From contig SZWC01001512.1 of the NCBI GenBank assembly GCA_023375785.1, forward strand, positions 89,455-153,454: a DNA stretch of 64,000 nt. Reading direction: 5' to 3'. The position numbers and the translations under genes were made by a program. This stretch comes from Penium margaritaceum. Taxonomy: Eukaryota > Streptophyta > Zygnematophyceae > Desmidiales > Peniaceae. The notes below the pieces were generated by a model. The model saw nothing but the letters and a program-made list of their open reading frames with translations, was not told the DNA's origin and made no database searches. Positions 33,243-44,799 of this stretch are shown here, one piece after another. Positions within the stretch are counted from its first letter, which is position 1. Every line of letters starts with the position of its first letter.

Positions 33243-36200
33243 TCAACCACTCTTAGGAATGGGGCGAAGCCCAATAGAATGAATGGCCACCAGAAACTTT
33301 CCGCGTGCTAGTGCCTTCGTCAAGAAGTTAGCACGCTGCATGTCAGTGCCAACCCAAATGACGGAGATCATGTGTCGCTCCACCAGATCACGCACAAAGT
33401 GATGCTCAACCGCAATGTACTTCATGAGAGCATGAAAGACACCAGATTTCTCTGCAATGGCAAGAGCACTCTCGTTGTCACAACGAAGCACAATGGCAGG
33501 TACTGACTGATCCAACTCAAGGAACAGGCGTTGCAACCATACCGCCTCAGTAGCCCATGCACCCAGAGTAACATACTCTGCCTCTAATGAGCTATGTGTA
33601 ATGCAGTCCTACTTCCTGCGAGGCCAGGACAAAGCGGTACCACTAAGCAGGAACACGTAACCGGTACGACTACGTCCATCTGGGCTCGAGGCCCAGTCGT
33701 TGTTAGTGTAGCCGTTAAGGACCACCGTACACAACTGGCAAAAGCAGAATCTGAGGTACGGTGTGGAGACCACATACCGCACCACTCGCATAGCCGTGTG
33801 AAGGGCTCTAACGCGTGGAGCATGCGAGAACTGGGCAAGGAGGTTGACGGCAAAGGCAATGTCCGGAAATTTGGTAGTGGCAAGGTACATGAGAGATCCA
33901 ATGAGACAAAGGTATAATGTCACATCCACTGTCTCCCCCAACTGTGTGGGATCGTCCACCTTCAGGGCATCCTGCCCGTGAGGCATGAGAGGTGTGGAAG
34001 CCGTGGGCACTGTGCTGAGGAGGTCGGTGAAGCGCTTCCCCACAACATGTGTGTATCGGGCCTGATGCAGTAGTAGAGTATGACGTCTACGGTCTCGCAT
34101 GATCTCCTTGCCAAGAAAAACCGCTGCAAGACCAAGGTCTTACATCCTATAGCCAGCCTAAAGTATAGCTTTGGCCTCCTTCATGGCCTCCAGTGAAGGA
34201 GATGCGATCAGAAGGTCGTCGACATAGACTAGGATGGCGGTGAATCGCTCAGGTGTCCGTCGGATGAAGAGAGAGGGATCTGCCTCGCTCTGTACATATC
34301 GTGCACGAGTGAGGGTGCTAGTGATCTCTTGGTTCCAACACCAAGGAGACTGCTTGAGGCCGTACAAGGTCTTACACAAGTGCTACACCTTGTCACCATC
34401 CTCAAAGGCACATGGCTGAGCCACGTAAATCTCCTCATCCAGAGAGCCATGGAAGAACGCATTGCTCACATCCATTTGGTACAGTTCCTAGTCATGCTGA
34501 GCCACTACACGTAACAAAGCTCGAGCTGAGGTCATGCGGCCGACAGGGGCAAGGTGTCAGTGTCATCGATGCCCTCAATCTGAGACTATCCCTTGACGAA
34601 CAAGCGAGCCTTGTGGTGTTCCAGTGAGCCATCCGGCTTCACTTTCCGGGGAAAGAACCACTTGACCTGAAGAGCCTTCTTCCTAGGTGGAAGGTCGACT
34701 AGCTCGTAAACTCCGTGCCCTCGGATGGCACAAAGCTCATCCTCGTAGGGAGCATACAAGCATCCTGTGATGAGAGAGCTTCCCTCAGTGTGCCTGGGTC
34801 AGGCACCATAGAAGGAGAGCTCTGTGTGGCAAGAGCGCATGCCTCAGTCCGAGGTCTGACGACCACAAGATCAGTTGCTACATCACAAGCGATATGAAAC
34901 TTGCGAGTGACGAGATTGTGCCTTAGAGGGCATGGTGAATGCACCTTTGTATACTCAGTGAAGAAACTCAAGCCTAGGGCCTTTGTGCCGGGATCACCAC
35001 TCGCAATCCTGCGAGTGGAGGGCCTTGGTGCGAGACTAGAGACTTGTTGGGCTCTAGAGTCCAATGGTCGAAGACGACCGCCAGGCTCACGGGAGTAGCC
35101 TCGGCACAAGGGGTGCACCCCAGGTTGAGGAAGAGGCACGACCACAGCTGGGGAGGGCTGAGACAAGGGAGCTGGTGATGTTGTGCGACGAGATGCGTGT
35201 GAGGGAGACACGAGACTTGGTGTGACAATAGGAGCAGGTGAGGCTGGGTCATGCACAGAGGCAGGAGTGCCAACGGACACAGGTACGGTCACAGGAGTGC
35301 GCACATGTATAGGATCATGGGTACCTGTGGGATGCGAGTGAAGAGGGGTAGAAGGAGACGATGTTGGAGAGGTCTCTGGGCTGACAGCAATGATCGCTTG
35401 GTCATCAAGAGCCGGAGACCGCGAAATGGAGGGAGCTCGAACGGACACATCAGCCTGACAAGAGGTGCTCGCAGGCGTACACTCCCCCATCCATCAAGAA
35501 ACCTCACACGTAGGAACGTGTGTGACAAAGAGAAACGTTATCAATTTCAGATCACGGTAGTTGAGGGACTAAAAGAAGAGCACGTCGTATGACTCAACAA
35601 TGCGACAACGAGCAGGGTCCCAAAAGCGCTAGGTCATCGACCGCAAGGAGATACCTACGAAGGCACACAAGCGACTCCACGAAGAGACCTTGGACCCCTG
35701 CTGGTCCTCAGAGTACCAGACAAAAGCCAAGGAACCCCAGACGCGAGCGAGGCACAAGTCTGCACGATGGCCAAACCAGAGCTCATACGGTGTGACGTGG
35801 TCCGGAAGGGGACCGTGCGGGAGGCGGTTCCAGACCCAAGTCATATAGGCGAATCCTTCAAAAGCAAAGGACTACGGGAGAACGCACTTAGACCGCAAAG
35901 CGCGAACCGCATCCTCCATGGTGCAATTCCAGCGCTCGGAAATACCGTTCTGCTGAGGAATAGCAGGAGCGGAGACCTGGTGAAAAATCCTGTACTCGGC
36001 GGAGAAGCTGTCCATCTCGCCAAGAAACTCGCCGCCACAATCCGAGCAGAAGGTATGCAGCGTGTGGTGGGACTCAAGCTCAGCCATCACTAGCCGAAGG
36101 CGAACCGCAAGGGTGGTGTCACTCTTCTAGCATAGGCTCTAGACCCATCGCATCTGGGTGAAGTCATCGGTAAGGGTCAAGACGTATCGACCCCGATCGG

Positions 36201-37020
36201 TTAGTGACTTGACAGGAAGAGGACCAAGAAGGTCCAAATGGACTAACGCGAGAGGGCGCAATGCGCGAGAACATGAGTCAGGGTAGGTGCAACGATGCAT
36301 CTTACACTAAGCTCAGAAGAGACAATCGGTCCTGGGCGGCTTCTTTCGAGAAGCCACGTCAAGACCAAAGGCGGGCTGTGTCTAAATGAGCTTCGACAGA
36401 GTGCTTGACCCTACATGACACAGACAGCGATGAAGCATTCATTGGCATTCAGGAGACGGAACGCCAGTGACAAAAGTACGAGCTGAATGGGAAGGGGGAG
36501 TAAGGAACAGAAGTCTGAGAGACACATTACAGGTCATCTTCAATAGAAGCTCGAAGAACAACGCTACGAGTGTTAATAGCAGTCAGAGTCGCGGAGTCTA
36601 CAATGTGCTCCACAGATAGTCCCATCAGTGTGCAGGTACATACAGAAAGCAAACCGAGCTCAAGGTTAGGCACAAACAGTACCTCGGAAAGATAGAAGGG
36701 GCCAGACAGACCATCGAAACACACAACCCCAACACCCTCAACTGGCAAGGACTGGTCAGAACCTGTGCAAACGGAACGGACATACGCAACAGGGCCGAGA
36801 ACAACAAAGTCACTATGATGACAGGTCATGTAATGAGTGGCACCGGAATTGATGATCCAAGTGCCACCGAAATCACGAGTGGAGGATGTCATTGTACAAT
36901 GGGCAATGGAATACTCGGCTTCAGATGGACGCTAGGCAGTAGGTGGGGAGGAACAACGAAGAGCACAAAGGTGATACTCATGAATCCAATCGGTAAAGTC
37001 AGGCCCATCATGATCACATG
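33243..37020 (-). pseudogene. pol: pol of element F (protease, integrase, RT, RNase H)
   Basis: RNase H is at about 33243-33620 (LRCDNESALAIAEKSGVFHA). The RT is at about 33620-34640, with YVDDLLIASPSLEAM near 34205. A Pro-rich linker is at about 34870-35490 (HPTGTHDPIHVRTPVTVPVSV). The integrase core lies at about 35590-36300 (WNCTMEDAVRAL, PQQNGISERW). The protease motif SGATHYMT is at about 36820-36870. All blocks align with A and C. It is heavily broken. Confidence 0.87.
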
Positions 37021-37099
37021 CCGCCTCTGCCCCCCCACACGAGTCATCCCAAGCCACAAGAACAGACAGACAGACAGTCTGTGAACCACCCAGCTGTGA

Positions 37100-38610
37100 C
37101 AACACACTCACACCTCCCAAAAAGCGAAGCACCAAAACGTGTCAAGCTCGGCAATGGTATGGTCACGTGGGTCCGGGTTGCCGCTGCTCACCGATGGTGA
37201 AGTGGGAACTACTGCAATCGTGGTTTCCATGCTGCCCGGAGGACGTGTTGCTCGGCATAGACCGTAGTGCGTGTGCAGCCTGAAGCCCGTGAGTAATCCG
37301 TGCCTAGTTGAGCGGGTGCTGGCACTCCGTGTAGCGATGACCACCTCCACATTTGTCGCAGTGAACAGAGCATCCACTACTACTACTTATTGACGGCTAC
37401 TGTTGTGACTGCTGTTGGCCCAAGACGTGCCTCTGCCATCCCTTCTTCCCCTGTGCTGCTGTCGTGACACCCTCTGTCTGAGTTGGTGTAATTGGGGTAG
37501 AAGGAGAAGAGGAGGACATGGTAGAGGATGGAGAAGGAGACTACAGGAGGGGTGTCGGTGGTGATGCAATGACTGCTGTAGGAAGGGAAGTCTCCGGATG
37601 TGCCATGGCTACCTCACAAGCGGAAGTCACCTAGAGGAAGAGCTGGTGCACCCAGGGAGTAAGCTCAAGTGAGGCTGAAAAAAGCTCGAGGATGGCATCG
37701 CTTTACATCGTGAAAATGTCTGTGTGCTTAAGACAAACTCTGAGCATGATCGTGCGGAGCACCCACAGCTGTGTACCAAGACGTGTGTAGATGTGCATGG
37801 CGCGTTGCCAGTAGTCGGCTGCAGGCTCGACAGGCCGTTGACAAACAAAGTGAAAGGCACAAATGTGAGCGGCGTAGGTGGCGTGCGTCTCTATACCAAG
37901 CAGGGATAATGCCAGGTCCCATCCCCCATGTGGATCAGCATCGGTGCCTGTGCCAGCCTCACCAAGGAACAAGCAGAAGTCGATGACGGTCTCGCGCGGC
38001 ATGGCGTAAAGAAGTCCGCGCATCGCCTTAGCTGCTATCAGCACCTGTGACAAGTCCGTAGTAAGGATTGTGGTAGTAGGGCCGCACTCCCTCTGAAGTG
38101 GCCCAAACCTTGAAAAGGATCGCCCAGTAGTCAAACTCGTCCTCGCTGACATACTGTTGGGGCGATGTCTCGAAGTCCTTGGGTTGCTACTCCGAAAGGG
38201 GAGCAACCACAGGCTGAGAAGGACGAGGGATGGGGAAGACATCGGGAAGAGGGAAGTCACCGGGGTGGATGTCAAGCGACATCGAATCTCGGGAACCCGC
38301 GATTTGTGTGGGGGTCGAGATCTTGTCTGGAGCTGGAAGAGACGCATCTGAAGTACACGAATCTCACGCTCGGGGGAGTCGCTCCCTCAGTGGTCTGCCG
38401 TGGGGCCGTGGACAGACCCCGAAGAAGCTCAGTGAGTGTACGTATGGCGTCAGTCTGCTCTAGGTGTAGGTGACGTATCTCGTCCTCCTGGCTACGCAGG
38501 TCCTCAATAGCCTACGAGCGTGGGCTCATGATCCTTGAGGAGGAAGAAGAGGGATCTAGTGTCCTCTTTCCCTTATCACCGGACGGAGTCATGTCACCGC
38601 TCATTAAGGG
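37100..38610 (-). pseudogene. gag: gag of element F
   Basis: Minus-strand capsid region at about 37630-38200 (AMRGLLYAMPRETVIDFCLF, GWDLALSLLGIETHATYAAHICAFH), nearly the same peptide as in A and C. A Ser/Pro tail and the knuckle region near 37320-37365 follow. It is broken. Confidence 0.8.
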
Positions 38611-38619
38611 CCGAGAGCT

Positions 38620-39445
38620 CAACTGGGTCAGATTGCGGAAACGTCAGGAGTTGAAACACGGGCAACTTTCAACTCTTCGACAAAAAATTTGACTAAGTAA
38701 AACTACTTACATCAGCAGGTGGTTGCTGGCGTCAGCATTACTTGATGACATCAGCAAGAAAAATGTTGATGTCAACTCCCCTCCTTTTTTTTGGTTGTTG
38801 CCCCACTCCGTAGGGGGCGGCTGCTTTGCAGCAGCCACATGAAATCACACGGAAGCTCCACAGCAGCTTCCGCTCGGTTGCTGTTGCTGCTGCGCTGGCA
38901 CCAACAGCAGTAACCGTACGGCTGCTTGCACATTTGTGACAGCGGCTACGCACTGCAACTATGTTGAAGCGAAGCTACACACTATTGGAGCAGCCCCTGC
39001 ATGTAGCAGCTGTTGCGCACTACTGCCGTCGCGTGCTGATGCTGCGCTACTGCTCTGCTATGCTACTGCTGCTGCTACTATATATTGGTATTGCTGCTAC
39101 TATTGCTGCTGAATGTTGTTGCTGCCCGCCATTGCTGCCGCTGCTACGCAGCCCTACTGCGCGCTACTCCTTCTGCGAGGTGCTACTGCTGCGCGCTGCT
39201 ACTGCGGCGGGCTGTGGCCTGCTACCACCGCTGCTGGTGCCAATGCCAGCAGCTGCTAGCGACTGCCGCCTGATGCAGGTGTCACGTGCTGCTGGTGGTG
39301 GCTTCTGCTGATGCATTCTCACGTGGGTGACGTCGCCGGCAGTTGGTGTCATCGGCAGGTCCCCGTGGATCGGCAACAGCGGTGATGCTCACTGCTGCTC
39401 CTCTGCTGCTTCTCTGTTGCGTAGCCTGGCGAGAAATGTCTCACC
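38620..39445 (-). repeat. GCT/GCN-rich leader of element F
   Basis: Leader between PBS and gag. About 38870-39260 is triplet-rich (GCTGCT/CTACTG), as in A. Confidence 0.78.
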
Positions 39446-39457
39446 GCTCTGATACCA
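39446..39457 (-). other. Primer-binding site of element F
   Basis: TGGTATCAGAGC on the minus strand, abutting the LTR. Confidence 0.92.
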
Positions 39458-40101
39458 TGCAAAGATGCGTGGAAGCTTCCTAGCAACACAGCCGTCAACT
39501 AGGCGTCAATGCTTGGTCAAACGGTGACGACAATTACAGGTCGTGCACACAAAGGCAAGGGTCTGGCTAGGAGACACAAGGCAAAGTGTCAGAATGCTTC
39601 AATAGCATTTGTAGAGAGAAATGACAAGCGACAGGTCCATGGCATAAGTACCTGCCGCGGCGCACGGTGGGTGTCGCACGTGGCAGTCAATGATTTGTCC
39701 TAAAACCGGCCCAAAATCATTTTTATGGCCGTAACTCTGCGCAGACATGTCAGAACCCTACGTCGTCTGATCCTAGACATGCAGGATCACAAGTTGGAAG
39801 TTATGACTGGTCACACGTATGCATCCGGCATCAAACGGTGGACACACAATGCAAAAACATGCAAATTGGGCCCACGACCAGTCCACCATTAAACTCCTGC
39901 GTGCTACAGAAAAGTTACAGGAGGTCCCAGGTAGCATCCAAAGCTCTGGAATGGTCGTCGGTCAGCTCCAAGCTGGTAGTCCGCCACCAGATGAAGCACC
40001 GGTACTACCAGGATCCGCATCAGGGATCTGCACGAGTATGGACATGGCCGTGTGGTCACAGTAAACAGTACAAGTTGACAAGAATGTCACAAATCATAGC
40101 A
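39458..40101 (-). repeat. 5' LTR of element F
   Basis: 644 bp, minus-strand start TGCTATGATTTGTGAC at 40101. U3 palindrome copy at about 39708-39730. Followed by the TSD CAAGG. Confidence 0.9.
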
Positions 40102-40735
40102 CAAGGTCCTTTATCTAGTAGGCAGCGTGGAGAACTGGCTACTCATCCTCACAAGGAGCACGCCACAAGTTTGCATCCTGAGCTGAGAGTACCTCCTTCA
40201 ACATGCTTGGTTCATGTGTTGTCGAAGGAGAGCTCTGGGTGCCTAAGACACACACCTCCAGACTCGGTCTGATCACAACAAGGTCGGCTACGGCATTTGA
40301 AGTGACCAAGAACAATCGGTAGACCAACTCGTGGCCGACATGACATGTTGGATGCACCTCAGTGTAGTCTGCCTAGACATGCAAGATAGGGGCCTTCATG
40401 CCAAGCTCTCCACTCTGAACTCTACAAGTTGGGCGTCTAGGCGTTGATTCAACAGTCCACTGAGCCCTAGAGGCCCATGGTCAGAGACGACCACCAGGCT
40501 TGCTGGAGTAGCCCTATGCAGAGGCGCTCACCTCTGGTTACAGAGAAGGCTGCTGGGGAAATAGGTGCATGGACGAGAGTGGGCGTGACAGAGGGTACTG
40601 ATACAGGCACAGGATCAGGTGTGCCAGAGGGGAGTGACGCTTGTACAGGATCTGGTGTGCCAGAGGGGACCGACAATGGTACGGGATCAGGTGTGCCAGA
40701 GGGGTCTGACGCTGGCATGGGAATGTTCTCTCAAA
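40102..40735 (-). pseudogene. pol: Remaining part of element G pol beyond F
   Basis: It resumes with CAAGGTCCTTTA, in register with the RT sequence left of F. It then reads the region before the RT (40139-40357: VIRPSLEVCVLGTQSSPS, as in A near 1640-1700) and a Pro-rich linker with a minisatellite. It is shorter than the equivalent parts of A. It is old and broken. Confidence 0.75.
40590..40725 (-). repeat. 45-bp-type minisatellite in the linker of G
   Basis: Three to four units on the minus strand encode VPSGTPDPVxxS. It lies in the integrase-RT linker, where D also has a repeat array. Confidence 0.75.
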
Positions 40736-40850
40736 ACTCACTTCCAACAAGTGCACAAGAAAACATTACATACTTGCATAACTATGCAAGTAGCCTCATC
40801 ATCACTTTCACCCACATGCACACCTTTGTAGGAATCTGACAATGCCACAA
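40736..40850. other. Short unassigned spacer
   Basis: AT-rich spacer between the linker of G and the H LTR. Its last part (about 40832-40850) weakly resembles a decayed minus-strand primer-binding site, CTGACAATGCCA against CTGATACCA. Confidence 0.3.
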
Positions 40851-42096
40851 AAGATGCTTAGAAGCTTTCTATCTTTGTAGTTGGTGAAGAGGCGATACAA
40901 TCCACTCTGCAAATGAAGTGGCATGCAAGGCATGTGTAAGAACAGCAAGGGTTTGGCCAAGGAGAACAGACGGATACTCATAAACTATAACAGCTTCAAA
41001 GTGCAAAGGGAAATACACAACTGACAATTACACAATATAAATGCCTACCAAGGCACACTACTTTCGATGCACACGATGTGGTCAGTTAGCCTTGACTGCC
41101 CCTACAACTTAAAGTGACTATTCGGTTGCGTCCAAGCTCGTGCTGATCCCTGATGTGGGCCCAGATAGCATCAGAGTAGCGACGGGTGGTAATCCCACCC
41201 ACCAGCAGTGCCTAGATAGCTGCTACATTATCCTTGATGCATAATGGGGTGCGATACAGTTTCTCTGCAAACGCTAGAACTTTCTCGGTGGACTAGCACT
41301 TGAGCCTTGTTGCAAGTTTTGCATTTTGTGTCCACAGATCAGTGCCAAACCTGTGCTTCTGGCAAGTTGTAGAGCCTGGCTCAAGATTGAGCAACTTTAG
41401 GTTCATACAGTATTGCGTTTGGATGCGTGTGTACGAAGTTATGGCCAAAACAATGGTTTTTGGCCAGTTCTGGAACAAACGGGCATTGTCGCGTGCGTCA
41501 CCTGCCATGCGCTCTGGCAAGTATTTGTGTTGTGTATTGTTGCTTTTCATTCCTCTCTGCATAACTAAGGTTTTGGGGCTTACGAGACTCTGCGCGTCTT
41601 CCTAGCCTAACCCTTGTTGTTTCATGTAATTGCTTGCTTGCTAGTGCACACTAGAGAGTGTCGCCACGTGAGCAACAGGGAGGCTAGGAGGCTTCCTAGT
41701 AGTTTGTCACCCCGGTCCAAACCCATTGTTTTGGCCGTAAGTTAGTGCACTAGCATTCGAATGCGTACTCTTCTGAGGCTACAAATGCGGAGTCTTGAGC
41801 CGGATGCTAGAGCGGCACACATGCACGGGTCCACCATTGGCTGATGGACACAAAATACAAAAACATGCAAAATGGGGCCAATTCCATTCAAAAGTAAAGC
41901 TCTAGAGGTTGTTACAAGCCTCAGAAGGTCCTTACAAGCATTGAAGATAGTTATCCTACACGTGCTCGTGGAAAGACCACCACACAACAACGCTCGGCTG
42001 CTAGAAGGCTCCATATAAAAAATCTGCACTAGCATGCACACTGTTGATTGGTCACAATAATCTGTACAAATAGGCACAGACATCTTGCAGCACGAC
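40851..42096 (-). repeat. LTR of element H, split by a plus-strand solo LTR
   Basis: Minus-strand LTR distantly related to the A/C/F type. The inner part is about 40851-41095 (GATGCTTAGAAGC, GCAAGGGTTTGGCC, ATAAATGCC). The outer part is 41710-42096, with the U3 palindrome at 41714-41736 and start TGTCGTGC at 42096. The net length of about 630 bp fits. A polypurine tract follows at 42097, so it is probably a 3' LTR whose internal region is mostly gone. It could instead be the 5' LTR of G. Confidence 0.65.
41096..41709 (+). repeat. Solo LTR (plus strand) inside the H LTR
   Basis: It aligns with the C LTR from near its start (TTAAAGTGACTATTCGG) to its end (GAGGCTTCCTAGTAGTTTGTCA). It includes the palindrome at 41443-41465 with arms GGCCAAAAC/GTTTTTGGCC. 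No PBS or internal region follows. CCCC flanks both sides, but I cannot define a clean TSD. It represents an element reduced by LTR-LTR recombination. Confidence 0.7.
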
Positions 42097-42203
42097 ACTC
42101 CCCCATGACATGAGGATACTCATGTCCATATGCATGCAGAACGAACACAAGTGTACGAGGAGATTCTCAACGATGCACACACACACACCATTGTTGGTGT
42201 ATG
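42097..42203 (-). other. Polypurine tract and short internal remnant of H
   Basis: Minus strand reads CATGTCATGGGGGAG before the LTR. About 100 bp of 3' untranslated sequence resembling 33137-33180 of F follows, with a short (CA)n near 42178-42190. Confidence 0.6.
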
Positions 42204-43001
42204 TGTTGATGTGATTTGGGAATTCAATTTCTCACGGATCTGTGTTGTGACCTCTTGGTTGGTGTACATGCGCGTGCGGACAACACACTCAGTGGATGTT
42301 GAAGATGGAAGGCGTTGAGTCATGGAGAGGACGTTGCATCATTGCAAGGAGGCGTGGCTTCCTTCTCCTTGTGTGGAGTCTCCCGCTTGGTAGCAGTGCG
42401 CGCCCAGCTCCATCGACAGCAGCCACCATCACTCATGTCACCGACAGTCATAGATGGCTGCTCTAAGTAGCATAGAGTTTGCAGAGGTTTAGACAGCCAT
42501 AACTCTTCTGTGATATTTTTCTAGCTGATTTTTACTGCATGACCGCATTTGTAGTGTGCACGAATTGGTATGGTCTAGTTTTGACAAAAAACGGACGACG
42601 CCCGGGTTTGGGGTTGTCGTTCCTTTGGTAGGGCTCACTGAGAAAACCCCACAGGCCAGAATAATGTACATTTTCCTTTTTGGTTGGTAGACTTGAGTAA
42701 CAAGCATCACAGAAGTGAGAGCCTAGGTTAGTGTTGGAGGGCTGTCTCACCAAACCTCTTTCTTGCTTTCAATTCAGACATTGCTTCCTTCCAACTGTAG
42801 TTTTGGTGCTAACTCTGGCACGTGCACTTCTGAGTAACAAACCAGAGCTCTCAGAATTAGACTCTAGTGCATCGGACAAAGGAGGCAACAAAATCCATGT
42901 CGCTCTGCATTAGCGACAGCGGCAAGCAACGAGCGTGGGTTCCGGCACGCTGCATAAACAAAGGTGCTGCCTCAACCTGCACACCATATAGGTTCCGTTT
43001 T
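42204..43001 (+). repeat. 5' LTR of element E
   Basis: Starts TGTTGATG and ends GGTTCCGTTTT at the PBS. It shares CAGCCATAACTCTT, ATTTTTCTAGCTGATT and TGGTATGGTC with the D LTR. Confidence 0.82.
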
Positions 43002-43013
43002 TGGTATCAGATC
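43002..43013 (+). other. Primer-binding site of element E
   Basis: TGGTATCAGATC, one base off the initiator-Met tRNA motif seen in the other elements. Confidence 0.8.
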
Positions 43014-43179
43014 CATCACATAACAGATGTAGGAGACTGAGTAGCAACAGTGGCGTATACGTGCCAATCAACATCGGCGGACCTTCATATGCACCAATGC
43101 AGGGGAACCTCTACCGGAATTTTCCCGGCAGAGTTATCCTCGCTTGGTGGCGGCTTCAAAATGCTCCCGACGCAAGGGA

Positions 43180-43601
43180 AAGGATAAACTGACCTCAGGG
43201 CTTAGGTTTGATGAGTAACCAAACGCGAGGACCCGTATTGTTGGGTCTATCAGCGCTGGAGTCCGTGTTTTGACGGGGATCAACGCGAGGGCCCGCCGGC
43301 GAACCTCGCGCTTCGACGTCGCCGGTTTTTGTTCTGGTCAATGGAATTTTGACGTTAAGGCAAGTCCGCCTACAATGAGGGACCGTATAGCTTCTGGTTC
43401 CTGATTGTTGAGACGTCGTGTATGAAAATAGTCTTACAAGTACTCAGTACAAGCTTTCCAGAAAAAGGGAGTTTGGAATTAAACCGACTGAAGTCAATTG
43501 TAGGTTTACAGAAATCGCAAAGTGGGCATTGCCGTTCTCGTACCCGGTGTGCGAACGGAGTGGACTACGAACGAGGAGATGTGCAACTTTGCCCTGGCTG
43601 G

Positions 43602-43686
<85 letters not shown>

Positions 43687-43878
43687 GGTCATCAACACAG
43701 CCGGATCGCGAGTCTAACAAGCAAAATGGCACCAAAGGGCCCAGTTGTCACTCGGATTGGCCGTCCGGGCCCCACGGTTGGTGAGATTGACCGTCGAGGT
43801 CCCATTGTTGACGTACTTGCAAAACGGGCTGCCTTATCAAGCCGCAGGACTAACCAGGGCTTTGATGTTGAACTGTCC
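43180..43878. other. Unexplained 0.7 kb insert in the leader of E
   Basis: The leaders of D and E align before and after this block but not within it. CAAGGGA occurs directly on both sides (43173-43179 and 43879-43885), as a target duplication would. Inside are a GC-rich stretch near 43250-43330, a (TG)n run and a stretch with the open peptide GPVVTRIGRPGPTVGEIDRRG. No terminal inverted repeat, poly-A tail or coding domain is recognised. It could be a non-autonomous insertion or captured host DNA. Confidence 0.5.
43603..43685. repeat. (TG)n microsatellite
   Basis: About 41 uninterrupted TG units, long enough to be polymorphic. Apparent Cys-Val frames across it are artefacts. Confidence 0.97.
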
Positions 43879-43885
43879 CAAGGGA

Positions 43886-44790
43886 GATGATGCCAACCGT
43901 TTTTTACAGCATTGACCCCATGGCGGTGGTAGCGTAAGCAGTCACACGTCCAACGCAAAGAGATAGAACGCCGACGGTAAGGGTAGTGCACGTGGCAACG
44001 GCACCACCAAGCATGAGGGAGGTGTCCCCACTGCTTCTTCAGTTTCTCCTCTACCTCCTCTCACTACCCGGTGTACACTTCCTGCCGGGTGCAACCATGT
44101 CAGCACCTATGCGTTCAGTCCCGCCACACCCGGAGACGGAAGATCTCGGAAGAAAGGGGAAAAAACCGGACTCTCACTCCTCCTTGCTCGCTGCCTGCCA
44201 CGCGGTAGCACCGAGGCAGCAGTAGTAGCAACACGAGCAGAAACCACGTAGTAGGTGGAGGAGAAGCAGTAGCCGTGTGGTAGCTGACGATCGCGCAGCA
44301 GCCGTGTGGCAGTTGGAGCAGCATGTAGTAACAACGGTAGTAGCATAGCATCAGTATCCGCAGCGACAGTAGCCGCAGCAGCAATAGGAAAAGCAGCACT
44401 AGCACTGACAGCAGCAGCAGCAGCAACCACAACAGCAGCTCATGGTGATTGCAACACCAGCACGCAACAGCACCGACAGTACCAACATCATGCAGTGGAA
44501 GCATTAGCAGCAGTGGCAGCAGCTACGACAGTAGCAGGTGCTACGGAAGCTGCACAAAAGCCGCCCAGGCTTTCGCACAGCTCCGACGGGCAGCCGGCCA
44601 CCAACCAAAAAAACATCACAGGACATATGAGTAATTTCTTGAAGGGGGCACCCGAGAACAGGCTGAGTATTTTTTACACACACACAAAAAATTCCATAGT
44701 TTGTCTCCTTCAAACGAATCGCCAAGAAAAGTGGTCATTATTTTCTTGACAACGTTTACTGTCACTCAGTAACAAACAAAGTACTAGTGG
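43886..44790 (+). repeat. CAG/GTA-rich leader of element E
   Basis: Continues the leader after the insert. About 44210-44560 is triplet-rich, as in the other elements. Confidence 0.7.
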
Positions 44791-44799
44791 CAGCATGCG

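Larger units (their letters stand above)
32493..40101 (-). mobile_element. Element F: complete-length Ty1/copia LTR retrotransposon inside G
   Basis: It has two 644-bp LTRs (32493-33136 and 39458-40101), PBS, a GCT-rich leader, gag, pol and PPT, total 7609 bp. The TSD CAAGG is exact at 32488-32492 and 40102-40106. It is the same family as A and C. By eye the two LTRs differ by more than 15% over the first 115 bp of the inner end, so it is older than B and probably older than C. It is broken, with more than a dozen breaks. Confidence 0.93.

Noticed and set aside
40590-40725. CRISPR-like short repeats
   Set aside because: The units are contiguous without unique spacers and encode an in-frame Pro-rich linker; the window is eukaryotic.
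43418-43890. Frames with Cys-Val or Thr-His runs
   Set aside because: They are produced by the (TG)n microsatellite in different frames.
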